Part shown: piece after piece, positions 31,387 through 42,409 of the stretch | Position numbering within the stretch: the stretch's first letter is position 1 | How the letters are laid out: every line of letters starts with the position of its first letter | From: Volutella citrinella | Lineage: Eukaryota; Ascomycota; Sordariomycetes; Hypocreales; Nectriaceae | Length of the DNA stretch: 64,000 nucleotides | Assembly (NCBI GenBank): GCA_034401135.1 | Contig: JAWZSP010000005.1 | Span: forward strand, 868,001-932,000 | Direction: 5' to 3' | Made by a program: the position numbers and the translations under genes | The notes under the pieces: generated by a model | The model's input: only the letters and a program-made list of their open reading frames with translations | Database searches by the model: none | What the model was told of the DNA's origin: nothing

Positions 31387-33035
31387 ATCGACAACCGCCA
31401 CCTCGAGCTGAGTAGCACCGACACCGCCGCCAACGCCCCCGCCGCTGGCACGACCGAACCAGGCCTCCTCCACAAGTGCCCGTGCATCGCGCGCCTCAAG
31501 TCTTGCTTCGATGCGGGAGGACTGCCATGGAACCGGGGAAAATCACCACAAGAAAAAGCACCCGAAAAAAAGCACCGAAAAAAAAAAAGCATGAAACCTA
31601 GTACAGCGATTACCATGAGGATTTGTTGATTTCGTCTCGCGATACAAACATCCGGCGTTTCCTGGCGCCGCTCTGGGTTTTCTTGGAAGACTGCTTCGTT
31701 GTCCCGTCATCAGATTGTTACCGATGTCTCCTTTTATTTTGCCATTTGGGAGTTTGTTTTTGGCACCTTACTCCACTTCTCATCGAGGTTGGCCGACTGA
31801 ACATAATTTTGATGAACGTACCCGAGCTCTCAACCGACGAGGATCCTAATCGGATATCGCCAGCCCGCGCCCCGCCGGGTGGTCCTGAGGCGAGCCCACA
31901 CCCTTCACGTCCTCCGCTCGAACCTTTCTTGTCGAATTTCTCGGAGTTTTGGGCTGGGCCGCGTGCCTCTTTTCTCTACAGCGATTCCCTGCTTCACGGC
32001 TGGTCAAGGTTTTCCTTGTTGTAAACCAAACTCTCTGCTTGATATACCCGCGCTTTTCTACCGGCGTTATGCGACAAACGGCAGCACCCTTGGGGGAACA
32101 TTTCCACATGTTTACCGTCAATGAAGACTTTTCCGGCGTTTCTTTGTTTCATGGGGCCAGATCCCATTTAATAATACCAAACTTTTGGAGAGGTTTTATA
32201 CAAGATGGGGAAATGGGAAGCAAGACAGCTTCCAACTTTCGAATTGCAACACACGCGCTGCTTCACCCGCGTCTCTCAATAGGGCCTCAAGATTGATATC
32301 AAGCACACATTTGCCCTTCGTCTCAGACACCCAACTCTTTTTTTGCTTTCTCGGATGGGATTTGTTCTGTCTTCAACTATTCTTTTGCTCTTCACGGACT
32401 GGGCTGGCGTTTTCTTCATTGATAAATGCATTAGACCAACTGGATTGCAACCTCGACACTCTCCATTCGGATCCGGACCGCGGCAGATTCGAGCAGGTCT
32501 CGCGCAATCTACGAGGGCGGGAAAACTAACCCACGGTAGTACCCGTCCTAGCGATGGGGAAGTCGCCGTGGCGCCGTTCCCCCCTCCCTCTGACGCGTGC
32601 TGGCCTCGTCTGCTACGTCCATGGCTTTCAGCGCTTCCTTTTAGATTGCCAGAAAAAAAAACCAACTGATATTTCAAGTTTTCCTTTGTTTTTTGGATTT
32701 ACGCGCAAGGTTATTGTTAGGGGGAAGGGGATTTTTGACCTTTCTGCATGGTCCTGGGGGCGATTGACTCGCCGAGATATGAAGTTATGATCTTGATGAT
32801 TACAAAAAAAAAACACTACAACCAGGGTCGCAGCGCGATCCTCCCTGGCGTGAGCTCCGTCAGGGTCGAGGTAATGAGAAATTTCGGCCACCTCAACTAC
32901 TGTGCCTCTTCTGCGCGTGAATGTGTATCACTGGTGACTGATGTGAACTGTAAAGTGTGTCGTAAATGCGTCATGTTCTCAGCTGCTAAATAATCCTGAT
33001 GTCGAGTGCCCTTCGTGACAGAGTATCCCGCCAGC
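31387..33035. other. Intergenic, no gene seen
   Basis: About 1.65 kb between the 3' ends of the BTB gene and the convergent DUF1349 gene. It starts with an A-rich low-complexity patch near 31540-31600, probably in the BTB 3' untranslated region. No credible coding frame. Confidence 0.5.
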
Positions 33036-33726
33036 CTACTTCTTCCACTGCGCGTCAAAGCCCTCAAACTTAGCCTCAAGCTGGCTATCCAGCTCCTTGC
33101 CCGGCCGCGCCACCAGGGCGCTCACCTCAAGCTCCCAGCCCTCGCCGCCGTCCTCGCCGTAGATCCAGGCGATCTCGCGCAGGGGCACCTTCTTGTCGCC
33201 AACAATCTGGTAGATCCACCAGCCACGGCCGTCGGCGCCGGTGGTACTCTCGACACGGACCGTCACGGGCAGGCGGCCGGCCTGGATGTCGGATGCGCCG
33301 GCGGGCGAGGCGATGCTCCAGTCGGCCCAGCGGTCGCAGCAGACGGTGCCGATGCGGCACTCGCCGTCGAAGAACTCGACGCCCGTCTTGATCCACTTGC
33401 GCGGGGTGGAGGGCGAGGCGGGCTTGGTGAAGACGAGGAGCAGGCCGGCCTGGTCGAACTGCTGGACGTAGGTGCTGGTGAAGGTGATGTCTGTGCTGAT
33501 GAAGCTGTTGAGGGGGCCGGACGAGAGGGGCTTGTGGGGGGCTGCGTGTTGTCAGTCAATGGTTTCATCCAACGATTCCTCGGTCAAGTGGTGGGCAGGG
33601 ACGGGTGCGATGGAGCAATGAGCTCTGATGGAGGGGCAGCGCACCAGTGAAGACGTCGTGGGTCGGGGGCTTCTTCCAGATGTCAGTATCAGGGCCGGCG
33701 GCCAAGGTAAAGGTAGATGCGGCCAT
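33036..33726 (-). CDS. DUF1349 (concanavalin-like) family protein
   Basis: Two exons (33645-33726, 33036-33541) with a 103-nt intron give 195 residues. The motif order fits DUF1349 (PF07081): FTSTYVQQFDQAGLLLVF, RKWIKTGVEFFDGECRIG, WADWSIASP, LPVTVRVESTTGADGRGWWI and VPLREIAWIYG. These proteins adopt a concanavalin-A-like beta sandwich. In yeast the relative Ree1 affects enolase regulation, but a role here is unknown. There is no signal peptide, so it should be cytosolic. The exon junction (phase 1) joins DVFT to APHKPLSSGP. The length is normal for the family. Confidence 0.85.
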
Positions 33727-34553
33727 GATGAGTTCGGCAGTGGTGAATGGAAGAATGGATGGCAGTTCGAGGTTGGAGAGCGATCAGGTTGCCGATGGGG
33801 GGTTCACTTAAGCTGTGGCAGCTTGTCTTCCCCACACTTGTCGGAGTCGGAGTCGGACTTGACGCAATTGTGGGCAGGACCTGTCACTGTCACTCTCACT
33901 GGCGATTGCAGCGACTCCACTGGGCTGAGTGGCGCGTCTCCGGCCCGTAGCTCCACTGGGCGGACCCTGGGCCGAGTCAAATGGGTCCAAATGGGGAAAC
34001 TCTTACGGCGAGACTGGCACTAATGACCACTTACGGCTATATGGGAACATTGGAGGGTTCTAACTTCCATGCAGAACCGCGGGGTAAATGGTCTGGTTCC
34101 TGTCAATTTATGGTGAGGGGCCGGTTAAATCGCAGAGTGTGGTTTCACGGTGGCAGCATGAGGAAACAGCGGGACAAGGAAGCCGCGATGCGGAGGCATG
34201 TCCGATGGGGAGCATGCATGGTGGTTTTGCGACTGTCCTCCCAGTTCTCACTGACCCTCAGCATCACCAGTCCTCACTCGAACATGTCCTCCCCGTTCAC
34301 CGTTTACCCTTTTGATCCCTACAGCATCAACCATGTTGGGCAGCTTCACTCATGCCCAAGGCAGACAGCAAGCTACAAGCCACATGCTCTGCCGCACTCG
34401 ACATCGGGCTACCAATGAAAACCGGAGAAAATAAACACAGCCGACTGTCAATACACGGAAATCACTCGGCAGACAAGAGTCTCTCATCTTTACCCCTCAA
34501 TCTCACTCTTTTCGAATGCAACTTGCTTGTCGCCATCCGCGGCAGCACCCAGC
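33727..34553. other. Divergent intergenic region
   Basis: Upstream DNA of the DUF1349 gene (leftwards) and of the 1112-residue protein gene (rightwards). No gene is visible. Confidence 0.5.
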
Positions 34554-37500
34554 ATGGCTTCTATCGGAAAGATCAATCCTTCGGCAGTATCGATTCCAAA
34601 CGAACTCACGGTCGCCGCTGCCGCATTCAACCTCGACTTTTCGCTTCTCAAAGTACAGGCTCCGGCAGCCTTCAATGGCATGCGCGATGCCCTGTCGAGC
34701 CTACGCCGAACCGAGGCCGAGGATGGCGTGCCCCATATGACAGCCCGACGTCTCGGCGCTCTATTTGACAGCAAAATTCCGTCGATTCCGAATCTGATAG
34801 AGGCATACGGAAAACGGGTTTCTGAAATCTGTGCCGGCCTTGAGAAGCAACCAGACGTTGGCATCTTCAGCGCCCAGGGCGGTCCAGATGGCACCAGCAT
34901 CTGGGCGGGCGCGACTTCTGGGTCTGGGGCGCTGGCCGTGCATCTCCTCTCCTGCTTGCTCGCTCGGATATGGAAGAGCCACGAGGCCATCTCGCTATGG
35001 GTTGAGCTAGTGGCCAAGAGGAAGCAAGAAATACTCTCCAAGCTCTCAGGAGGCGGCGCGATGGAAATTGCGGCCGCCATGGCAGCGCAACAGGACATCA
35101 CCCGGGCACAACTAGCATCTTGGGACGCCAGCGCTCGCTCCTGGCTGCAAACAGCCGACTCCGCGAAACGCTTGCAGCAAACCCAGTTCAACTTGATCAT
35201 CAACAACGTGGGTATAGCTGTCAACTCCCGCTCCGAGCCCTATGAGAGCGTTATGAGGGCTTGGGTTTCTGCCTTGGAAGCCATGGAGCGCCTTGTTCAA
35301 GGCCAGCCTCAGCGGGTCAATGACGGCGCCATCCTTCTCGCCATATCGTCTTGGCATCTCTATCCCAACATGGAAGTGTTGCTCGAGGAAACGACGAGCG
35401 TAGAACAAAATGACGAGCTGATGCAAGGTTCTCTCATCACAATATACCAACAACACTCGGACAAAACGCGCGAAGGCGTGCACTGGTCACTGCCCCTCTC
35501 GCGTATGCGATATTATGCACCGCCAGAAACCGTCAAGCGCCATGTCTCGTCGGACACGTCGCGTGTTAACATGCAAGAATTCTGGGTTGTGATCCTTGGG
35601 GCAATGATTTCGCTCTGGGCAGGGGAAAAGAGCAGCGTTGAAGTCATTTGTAAATACATCTGCCTCATTGCAGCCCACGCCAAAACTCTTGACTGCCAGG
35701 TGTCATATTTAACGTACTTATCAGACGCTGCATCTTCTTATCTGAATGCCCAAGGCCTAGGCAAACAACAGCTCTCCAAGCTGCTTGGACTTGGCCGTCG
35801 GAGAGGTGGGGAATTTCTAACCCCCCCCCTACGGTATGGTCAAAAGTCACCGTTTCCCTTCTTGTTCAATCTCGCAAACTTTTCTACGCTACTCAACATG
35901 CTTCATCGATCCCCCACCGGCCCAAGTTTGATGCATCAAATCACTGCTTTGAGGCAAGTTGCCCAAAGATTGGTGGTTTCGGAGGAGGATTTGATCATAC
36001 GATCCGCGACCCCCGAGGCCTCTGATTCAACTACCGATAACGTGGCCTATCACACTTACAGATATACTTCTGCTATAAAGGGGCCCAAAGGAACTCTCAA
36101 GCGTACCCACGATTGTGAGCTGAAGACCCAACACGCGCACACCTGGTGGATTGTGACAAGCACAGAAGTACTCCCTCCTCATGTGAGCACTGATTCTGAG
36201 GATAGCTCTTCGCGTTCGTCATGTCGGGGTCTAGTGGGCTGCTGCTGCTGCCGTCTTCAAAACATGGGATTCAGAGAAACCTCCTTCGAAAAAGTCGAGA
36301 CCTGTTACACATCGAATCCAAATGCCCTACCTGAATACATTGAGTGTGAGAGCCGGTATCAAGGTATGGCCCCGAAGCCTGGCCTCCCTCCGGGCCGCAT
36401 TAATGTAAGCAAAGCCCTCACACATCTCCTAATACAGAAAGATATCCAAGATTCGTCAAAGTTTCCAAAAGATTCGTCAAAGTTTCCAAAAGATTCGTCA
36501 AAGTTTCCAACCAAGCATATTGTTTGGGGTGCTACAACAGGTTCAAGAAGCAACAGATCGAGGATATTGCAGAATCGTGTGAATTCATCGCCGAAAGCGA
36601 TATTAAGACGAAAAACCAATTCACATTTTCAATTTCAAGGCCTGGCTATCAAGATGATGTTCTTTTCGAGTTCTTGATTGGAAATTTGGAATCTGTGTCG
36701 CTGTTCAAGAGAGTTGGCGTCGATGTTCGTCGACGATCTGAGGAGATGGCGCCAGATCAGCGGTCAACGCGTCCACATACCAATGAACCTCTCAAACAGA
36801 ACGGGATAGCCTCCCCGGAAGAAATCACCGAAATCATTCTCAGTCCAAGCTTGAATTCTTCAAAGCTTGCTGACCACTTACGACACTACACTTCACCCGT
36901 CTCTCGTTCTGGGCGATCATTCTTGGCCTTGGAACTAGCGACGGAGTTGTACTCAAAATTGAATGGCGCAACTATTAGCCTCGAAATTCTCAATCTCAAG
37001 CTAAGCGAGGCCGCGTGGATTTCAAGGCTAATCGATGGCGGAGTTGCGGACTCACCCTCATCCATTGCATCCGATGACGTCGAGTCTGTGGGCTCGGTTA
37101 CCCACAACATGGCTCTTACCATTGAACGAGGTCCCGGAGCGTTTATTAGACTTCCCACTGCTCAATTCAACCATGGATCCTTTGAAGGGGATCCTCTCAC
37201 AGTACTGCAAACTGTTTTTGCCTGTCTGGCAATGTTCGAATCCGGTCATCACAATATTGAACCGAAGTCCCTCAATGGAGTGTTTGCGCTTTCTTCTGGA
37301 GACTCCATATACGTCGCATCAGCATTCCTAGATGACCCAGGCTCAGACTTGACGTCAAGACCCCTGATCAAGCGCGTGTTTGGAAATATCGGCCGATCTG
37401 GGATGTCATTTTTGACCAGTCCCGCAAATCCTCGGCTGTCTGAGTACGATGCTGGGTCCTGGCACTGTGTTGATCACTTCGAGTTCGACAACGAATTCCA

Positions 37501-37966
37501 AGATTCATTCACAGGAACTTCACTTCACCTGTCCTTTACCGACTATGAACTACCAATCGACGTCGGGACACGTGGCCTAAGAGACAACGCAGCCGTTATT
37601 ATCGAGTCCGTCATCAGTCTCTGCGATAAAGGAAAGCAACTCGGCGATCTGGACATGGATCCAATCCTGTCAACTTACTTCTACGGAGCCGCAACAGAGT
37701 GTCAGCACGCGCCTGACAAGTCGAGCATCTCTTTTCCCCTGCCACTGGTGTCAATCGACTGTTGGGAGGAACTGTTCGATCACCCGGGTCGCATCGGTGT
37801 TTTCCGGGCTACGGGGAACTGGCAGGCGAGGATAGCAGCCTTGGCGGTCAGTCTACAGCTCGGACGAAGTGTTTTGCTGCTACCACGGTCACCATGCATC
37901 GAATGCCTCTCGGAAGCTTTGTCAGCACCATATTATAGAAGAAAATTTGATGTCATTATCACATGA
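34554..37966 (+). CDS. Large protein of unknown function (1112 aa)
   Basis: Two long overlapping frames become one gene when a 74-nt intron (36364-36437, GTATGG ... CTAATACAG) is removed. The intron shifts the frame exactly as needed, giving 1112 residues from MASIGKINPSAVSIPNEL. The N-terminal 450 residues are helical and Ala/Leu-rich (FNLDFSLLKVQAPAAFNGMR, HLLSCLLARIWKSHEAIS, AAMAAQQDITRAQLASWDAS). A Cys run (GCCCCRL) and Ser-rich patch sit near 560. Just after the intron is a triplicated RFVKVSK unit, then CLGCYNRFKKQQIEDIAESC. The C-terminal part contains LSFTDYELPIDVGTRGLRDN and IGVFRATGNWQARIAALAVS. There is no signal peptide or clear membrane segment. I do not recognise a family. Confidence 0.75.
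36449..36511 (+). repeat. Three 21-bp tandem copies inside the coding region
   Basis: The unit agattcgtcaaagtttccaa plus one base occurs three times head to tail, the last copy with one end mismatch. In the spliced frame each encodes RFVKVSK (last copy RFVKVSN). It begins 12 bp after the 3' splice site. Confidence 0.9.
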
Positions 37967-39023
37967 GAGCGCAATAAGATGGGTTGGCTTAGTCGTTTTT
38001 TCGATCAGCTTCTGGCATGTTAGGATCATCCAATCTCTGAGTTAGGAGCCTGGATTTCTTTGACTCTTTTATAGCCTTAGGCAAACAATCCCTCGCAATT
38101 CTTAGGCATTTCGCTATCCTATTAACACAAACCCTACTTTCGTCGTCTGCGATGTACAACTAGCCTCCCTCTCTAGGCATCTTTCTACAAGAACCATCTT
38201 GTCTGCGTTGTCAGTCGTGTCGAAACGGCGCCGCTCAACCAAAAGTTGCCCGAAGCTGAGAGGAAAATTCCAGGGTTAGGGTTGGCGACTCTACTCTCTG
38301 CCCGTGGTGACCAGCCAAAATGAGTGAGGAAGAGTCAGGGCTGCCTTTATGAGGTGTGGATAAACTTCGGGGCTGCTCGTCGCCGACCCAGATGTGGCAC
38401 GACGCTGATGGATGCTGCACCCGGAAAAATTCGCGTGCCAGTCAATTCCAACTGCTCCAGAGTCCTTCGCTGCTCATTCTGAAAATTATTTCGGACCGCC
38501 CTTCATCTCCCAGACGCAAGAGATATATCTGCAAAAATCCCCCCGTTGTGGTATTCGAACCGTCGCTGCCTGGTGCTCAGCCGCTGCACCGGGAATGACT
38601 CAGGGCTGTCAGCCATAAGCGAGGCAAGTTTTTCCCCACTCGACCACCGCCCCGACCAAGGGACCCAGCGACTCCCCACCTCTCTCGAGACGCACATTTT
38701 CCTTCGACAGTATCTCTCAGCCTCTGCGTCTGTTGCCTCGCCCTGTGAAAACGCGTCTCCATTCTGCGCTTTCTTTCCGACCCGGTCTGCACGTCTCGCT
38801 GTCAAGGGCCTCTCGCCGCGACTCGCCGTCCTCTGAGTATTGTTATCCCCTCAGACGGCCGTCTGGCTGCATTCGGGACGGCAATTCCGGCGAACAAGAC
38901 TCGGCGGCTTGATCTAAATTTTGCGATTACCACCACTTACACCACCCGACGACGCACATTTTCTCCGACTGACCTCTATTCAATTTCCCGAAATTTCTTT
39001 GCCGTCTCTCGGCACCCTTCGCC
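37967..39023. other. Intergenic, upstream of BRF1
   Basis: About 1 kb without a gene. The last 200 bp contains CT-rich blocks fitting a leader for the Brf1 gene. A TTCGAACC string near 38553 was examined as a tRNA B box and rejected. Confidence 0.5.
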
Positions 39024-41279
39024 ATGTCCAGCTTCCTCACCCCGCCCAAGACGGGCTCCAGCTCGCAGCGGCCCTCGGCACGACCCAAATTCGCACGACC
39101 AAATCCCGTCCGAGCCATGCGAGAACGAGAAGAGCGTCGAGCAGCCGCCAACAACGCTGCCAATGCCGCCAAGGCAGCTCAGTCCATGAACCGAACAGCC
39201 GCCCTCGCCGCCCCCTCGAGGCCTCAGTGCCCCAACAAGGCCTGTCCGAAGCCCAATGTCGTCGACGGAACTTGCCAGACCTGCGGTCGTGTTGCCGATG
39301 ACAGCAACATCGTAGCCGAGGTCACCTTTGGCGAGACGTCGTCCGGTGCTGCCATGGTGCAGGGTTCGTACATTGGTGCCGATCAGGCTGGAGTCCGTAG
39401 CATGGGTCCTGCCTTTCGCCGAGTGGGCGGCTCCGAGGACCGAGAGAAGAGTATCCGAGAAGCAAAGGGCCTGATGCAGGGTTACGCCCAGCAGCTCAAC
39501 ATAAGCGACAGCCTGGTGACAGCCGGAACCCAGGTCTTCAAGCTAGCCTCGAGCGCCAACTTCATCCAGGGCCGTACACTAGCCAGTGTGGCTGCTGTCT
39601 GCCTCTACGCTGCCTGTCGAGCGGAGCCACCCTGCAAGGTCATGCTGATTGACTTGGCCGACCTGGTGCAGCTCAACGTTTTCAAGCTGGGCCGAATCTT
39701 CAAGAAGCTCAACGAAGTGGTGCCCATTGGCAACGATGGCCTCATCCCCGTGTACCCCGAGGATCTCATTTGGCGGTTCGCCACCAAGATGGAGTTCCAC
39801 CAGGACACTGCCAAGGTGGCCGAGGATGCTGTCCGACTGGTCAAGCGCATGAGCCGTGACTGGATGGTCATGGGCCGTCGCCCATCAGGCATCTGCGGCG
39901 CCTGCCTGCTCATGGCTGCGCGCATGCACAACTTCCGCCGAACGGTCCGCGAGGTGGTGTACATTGTCAAGGTCACCAACCACACCATCCAGAACCGTCT
40001 ACAAGAATTCAAGTTCACAGAATCGAGTCAAATGTCGGTCGAGGACTTTCTGAAGCAGGACTTCCTAGAAAGTTCCCACGATCCGCCATCGTTCTACAAA
40101 AAGTCGGAAGAGTACAAGCAAATGGTGGAAAACAAGAACAAGCGCAAGAGGCCAGCGAATGACGAGGACGAGGATATTGGCGCGGAGCTCGAGGGCCTCA
40201 GGCGCCGAGCAAGCATGTCCCATGCCCGAGTTGGGGCCACCGACTCTGGCGTCGATCTCTCCAAGGCGCCTGTCGTCGAATACCGTCGCGACGATGACGG
40301 ATTCATCATTCCCCCAATCCCATCTAAGATTGCGCAGAATCCATCGCTCGTCAACAAGCTCCACGCCAACAACGAAGAACCTGAGGAGGGGGCCCTGAAC
40401 CCCGAACAAGCTCAGGCCCTCGATTCCCTGGTTGAAGAATTTGGTGACGTTGAAAAGGAAATGCAGCAAGAGGGAGACGGGCAGCAGGAAAATAGCAAGC
40501 GAGGCAACAAACCCCAACTGCCAATCAACGAGGAATGGGAGCAGGATGAGCAGGAGCTTGAGGGCGTCATTGAGGAAATCTTCAACGATCCGCTTACTTA
40601 CGAACACGCCATGGCCTACTCCAATGCCGAGCAGCGAGCGCAGATTCACACAGTCTGGGCGCTGCAGCAGCGTCCCCAGAAGGAGGTTTCCATGTCCGCC
40701 GATGTCACCGAGGATGAGTTCGCCGACGATCTAGAGGTGATCAACTGCCTGTTGTCGCCCGAAGAGGCCCAGATCAAGGAGATGATATGGGTGAACCAGA
40801 ACAAGGAGTGGCTACGAAAGCACCAAGAGAAGGTTTTTAGGTCCAAGATCGAGGCCGAGCGGCCGAAGCAGACGCGTCGTCGACGCAAGCGCGCCAGGAT
40901 GGGCGAGGGCCAGACGAGCCCGGCCAGCTCTGCCGCCGAAGCGGCCATCAATGTGGCCAAGGACCGAGCCTGGTCCAAGCGAATCAACTACGATGCGATC
41001 CGAAGCATCTTTGACTTACCGCAGGCCGGCGGGCCCGGATCCGAGGCCACTAGCCGAAAGACAAGTGTCGCGGGTAGTGTCCTCGACGACGACGCGAGCG
41101 AGGCGCCCGAGGAGAGCGTGGCCGGCGACGCCGCGCAGGAGGAGCCCGATGAGGAGGAAGAGGAGTATGACGAGACGCAAAACTATGGCACCGGTGGCGG
41201 AGGCGAGTTCGAAGGCGGGTACGACGAGGACGACAACCCGGACATGGACGCAGAGTATGGGTTGGAGGACTACGCGTGA
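39024..41279 (+). CDS. BRF1: TFIIIB subunit Brf1 (RNA polymerase III initiation factor)
   Basis: A single exon encodes 751 residues. Brf1 recruits RNA polymerase III to tRNA and 5S genes with TBP and Bdp1 in the nucleus. The zinc ribbon is at Cys69, 74, 84 and 87 (CPNKACPKPN ... GTCQTCGRV). Two TFIIB-type cyclin repeats follow: GRTLASVAAVCLYAACRAEP with KLGRIFKKLNEVVP, and RRPSGICGACLLMAARMHNF with RTVREVVYIVKVTNHTIQNR. The C-terminal Brf1 homology region is present (AEAAINVAKDRAWSKRINYD, IRSIFDLPQ), preceded by a basic stretch. The tail is acidic. A 68-residue Arg/Ala-rich extension precedes the ribbon, which begins near residue 3 in yeast Brf1. The start context GCCATGTCC is good. Confidence 0.95.
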   Translation: MSSFLTPPKTGSSSQRPSARPKFARPNPVRAMREREERRAAANNAANAAKAAQSMNRTAALAAPSRPQCPNKACPKPNVVDGTCQTCGRVADDSNIVAEVTFGETSSGAAMVQGSYIGADQAGVRSMGPAFRRVGGSEDREKSIREAKGLMQGYAQQLNISDSLVTAGTQVFKLASSANFIQGRTLASVAAVCLYAACRAEPPCKVMLIDLADLVQLNVFKLGRIFKKLNEVVPIGNDGLIPVYPEDLIWRFATKMEFHQDTAKVAEDAVRLVKRMSRDWMVMGRRPSGICGACLLMAARMHNFRRTVREVVYIVKVTNHTIQNRLQEFKFTESSQMSVEDFLKQDFLESSHDPPSFYKKSEEYKQMVENKNKRKRPANDEDEDIGAELEGLRRRASMSHARVGATDSGVDLSKAPVVEYRRDDDGFIIPPIPSKIAQNPSLVNKLHANNEEPEEGALNPEQAQALDSLVEEFGDVEKEMQQEGDGQQENSKRGNKPQLPINEEWEQDEQELEGVIEEIFNDPLTYEHAMAYSNAEQRAQIHTVWALQQRPQKEVSMSADVTEDEFADDLEVINCLLSPEEAQIKEMIWVNQNKEWLRKHQEKVFRSKIEAERPKQTRRRRKRARMGEGQTSPASSAAEAAINVAKDRAWSKRINYDAIRSIFDLPQAGGPGSEATSRKTSVAGSVLDDDASEAPEESVAGDAAQEEPDEEEEEYDETQNYGTGGGGEFEGGYDEDDNPDMDAEYGLEDYA

Positions 41280-41944
41280 TGACTGGCGGGGCGCACTGTG
41301 CACTCTTTGGAACGGGATGGGCACGGAGTTTTATGGTGTTGTAGATTCGGTGGGCTCGGGAGGGGCCTTATGATACCCGCACAGCGTCTTGGGACTGGTA
41401 GACAGGCTGATAATGTGCTAGAGCAGCTCCACAGGGAGGCAGTAGACAATGACGTCCACACTTGTATCATTGCTGTGTTTATTTCGCGTGAGGTTTGAGA
41501 TGCATCGGTGTGGCGTAACAGCCACACCGGTTGGGCATGCGCCACTTTCCTACAACCAGTGCTTTCTGGCCTGCACATTTGACCGATAGTTTGCCACAGC
41601 ACCACTACCGCCCGATATTGACAGTCAATGTTAGTTCTTGTTCGGTTTTTATGAATTTTTGCAACTCTCCTCACTACTTGGTTTACAAGATTTGAACTCT
41701 CGCTGTAGACTGTTGGTGGCTTCAAGAAGAGTCCTGGTAAACAAGCAGCTACTACCCTACACTTTGCAAGACAGCCTTCTGGACCCCGGGATCGTCTAGA
41801 TATGAGGGTTATTAATCCTGTGGACATGGACCCAGATCAGGCCGGCCGTAGATTTACACCACACATCTTCCTGTTCTTGAACCCCTGTTTGTGGTGTTGA
41901 CATGCGCAGTCATCTCCAGTACACTATCAGGCTTCCGTCTCTCG
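41280..41944. other. Intergenic downstream of BRF1
   Basis: BRF1 3' flank followed by degraded sequence next to the GH3 relic. No gene is visible. Confidence 0.45.
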
Positions 41945-42360
41945 ATCGTTATGCCCTCAAAGTTCCACTGCTTGCGTAATATATCCCGGATCAGCGCCTC
42001 GGACTCCCCGACCCATTCTCCATTGGCGGAATTGTAAGCTGTCATGATGACAGAAACACCAGCATCAACGCAGCTTTTGAAATGGGGGAGGTAAGCTTCG
42101 TGCAAAGCAGCATCGTCGATGGACACATTGACACGAAACTGGCATGTCTCCATCGAATTCAGGGCATAATACTTGACACAACCCATGACATTCTTCTGCA
42201 GCCCGCGAATCTGTGCCACTCCAAATTCTCCCAATAAGAGAAGGTCCTCGCCATATGTCGGGGCAGGTTGATGCAGGCACTGCCGACACAATTTGCACCG
42301 TGTGCGCGTGCTTCGAGGCCAATGACTCCCGCAACCTGTTCTGGAGCGATGACTGTGACA
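41945..42360 (-). pseudogene. GH3 beta-glucosidase fragment, frameshifted
   Basis: The minus strand encodes two adjoining pieces of a glycoside hydrolase family 3 N-terminal domain in different frames. The first reads VIGLEARAHGANC and CINLPRH; the second continues TYGEDLLLLGEFGVAQIRG, KNVMGCVKYYALNSME, ALHEAYLPHFKSCVDAGVSV, MTAYNSANGEWVGE and LIRDILRKQWNFEG. In intact GH3 enzymes about eight residues (HPAWGRAQE region) separate the two, so a short deletion with frame change is indicated. Only about 135 of some 800 residues remain. The piece just before the catalytic Asp (SDW) is replaced by unrelated sequence. It cannot encode an active enzyme. Confidence 0.75.
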
Positions 42361-42409
42361 GCATTAGATGTGTTTCATTCGGCTATGAAGACGGCAGCAA
42401 TATACATAC

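Noticed and set aside
36405..36437. 33-nt intron in the 1112-residue gene
   Set aside because: Too short for splicing and leaves the frame unchanged, so it would not join the two halves; the 74-nt intron from 36364 does.
38545..38600. tRNA-like B box (TTCGAACC) on the minus strand
   Set aside because: The flanking bases cannot form a five-pair T stem and no A box lies at the right distance.
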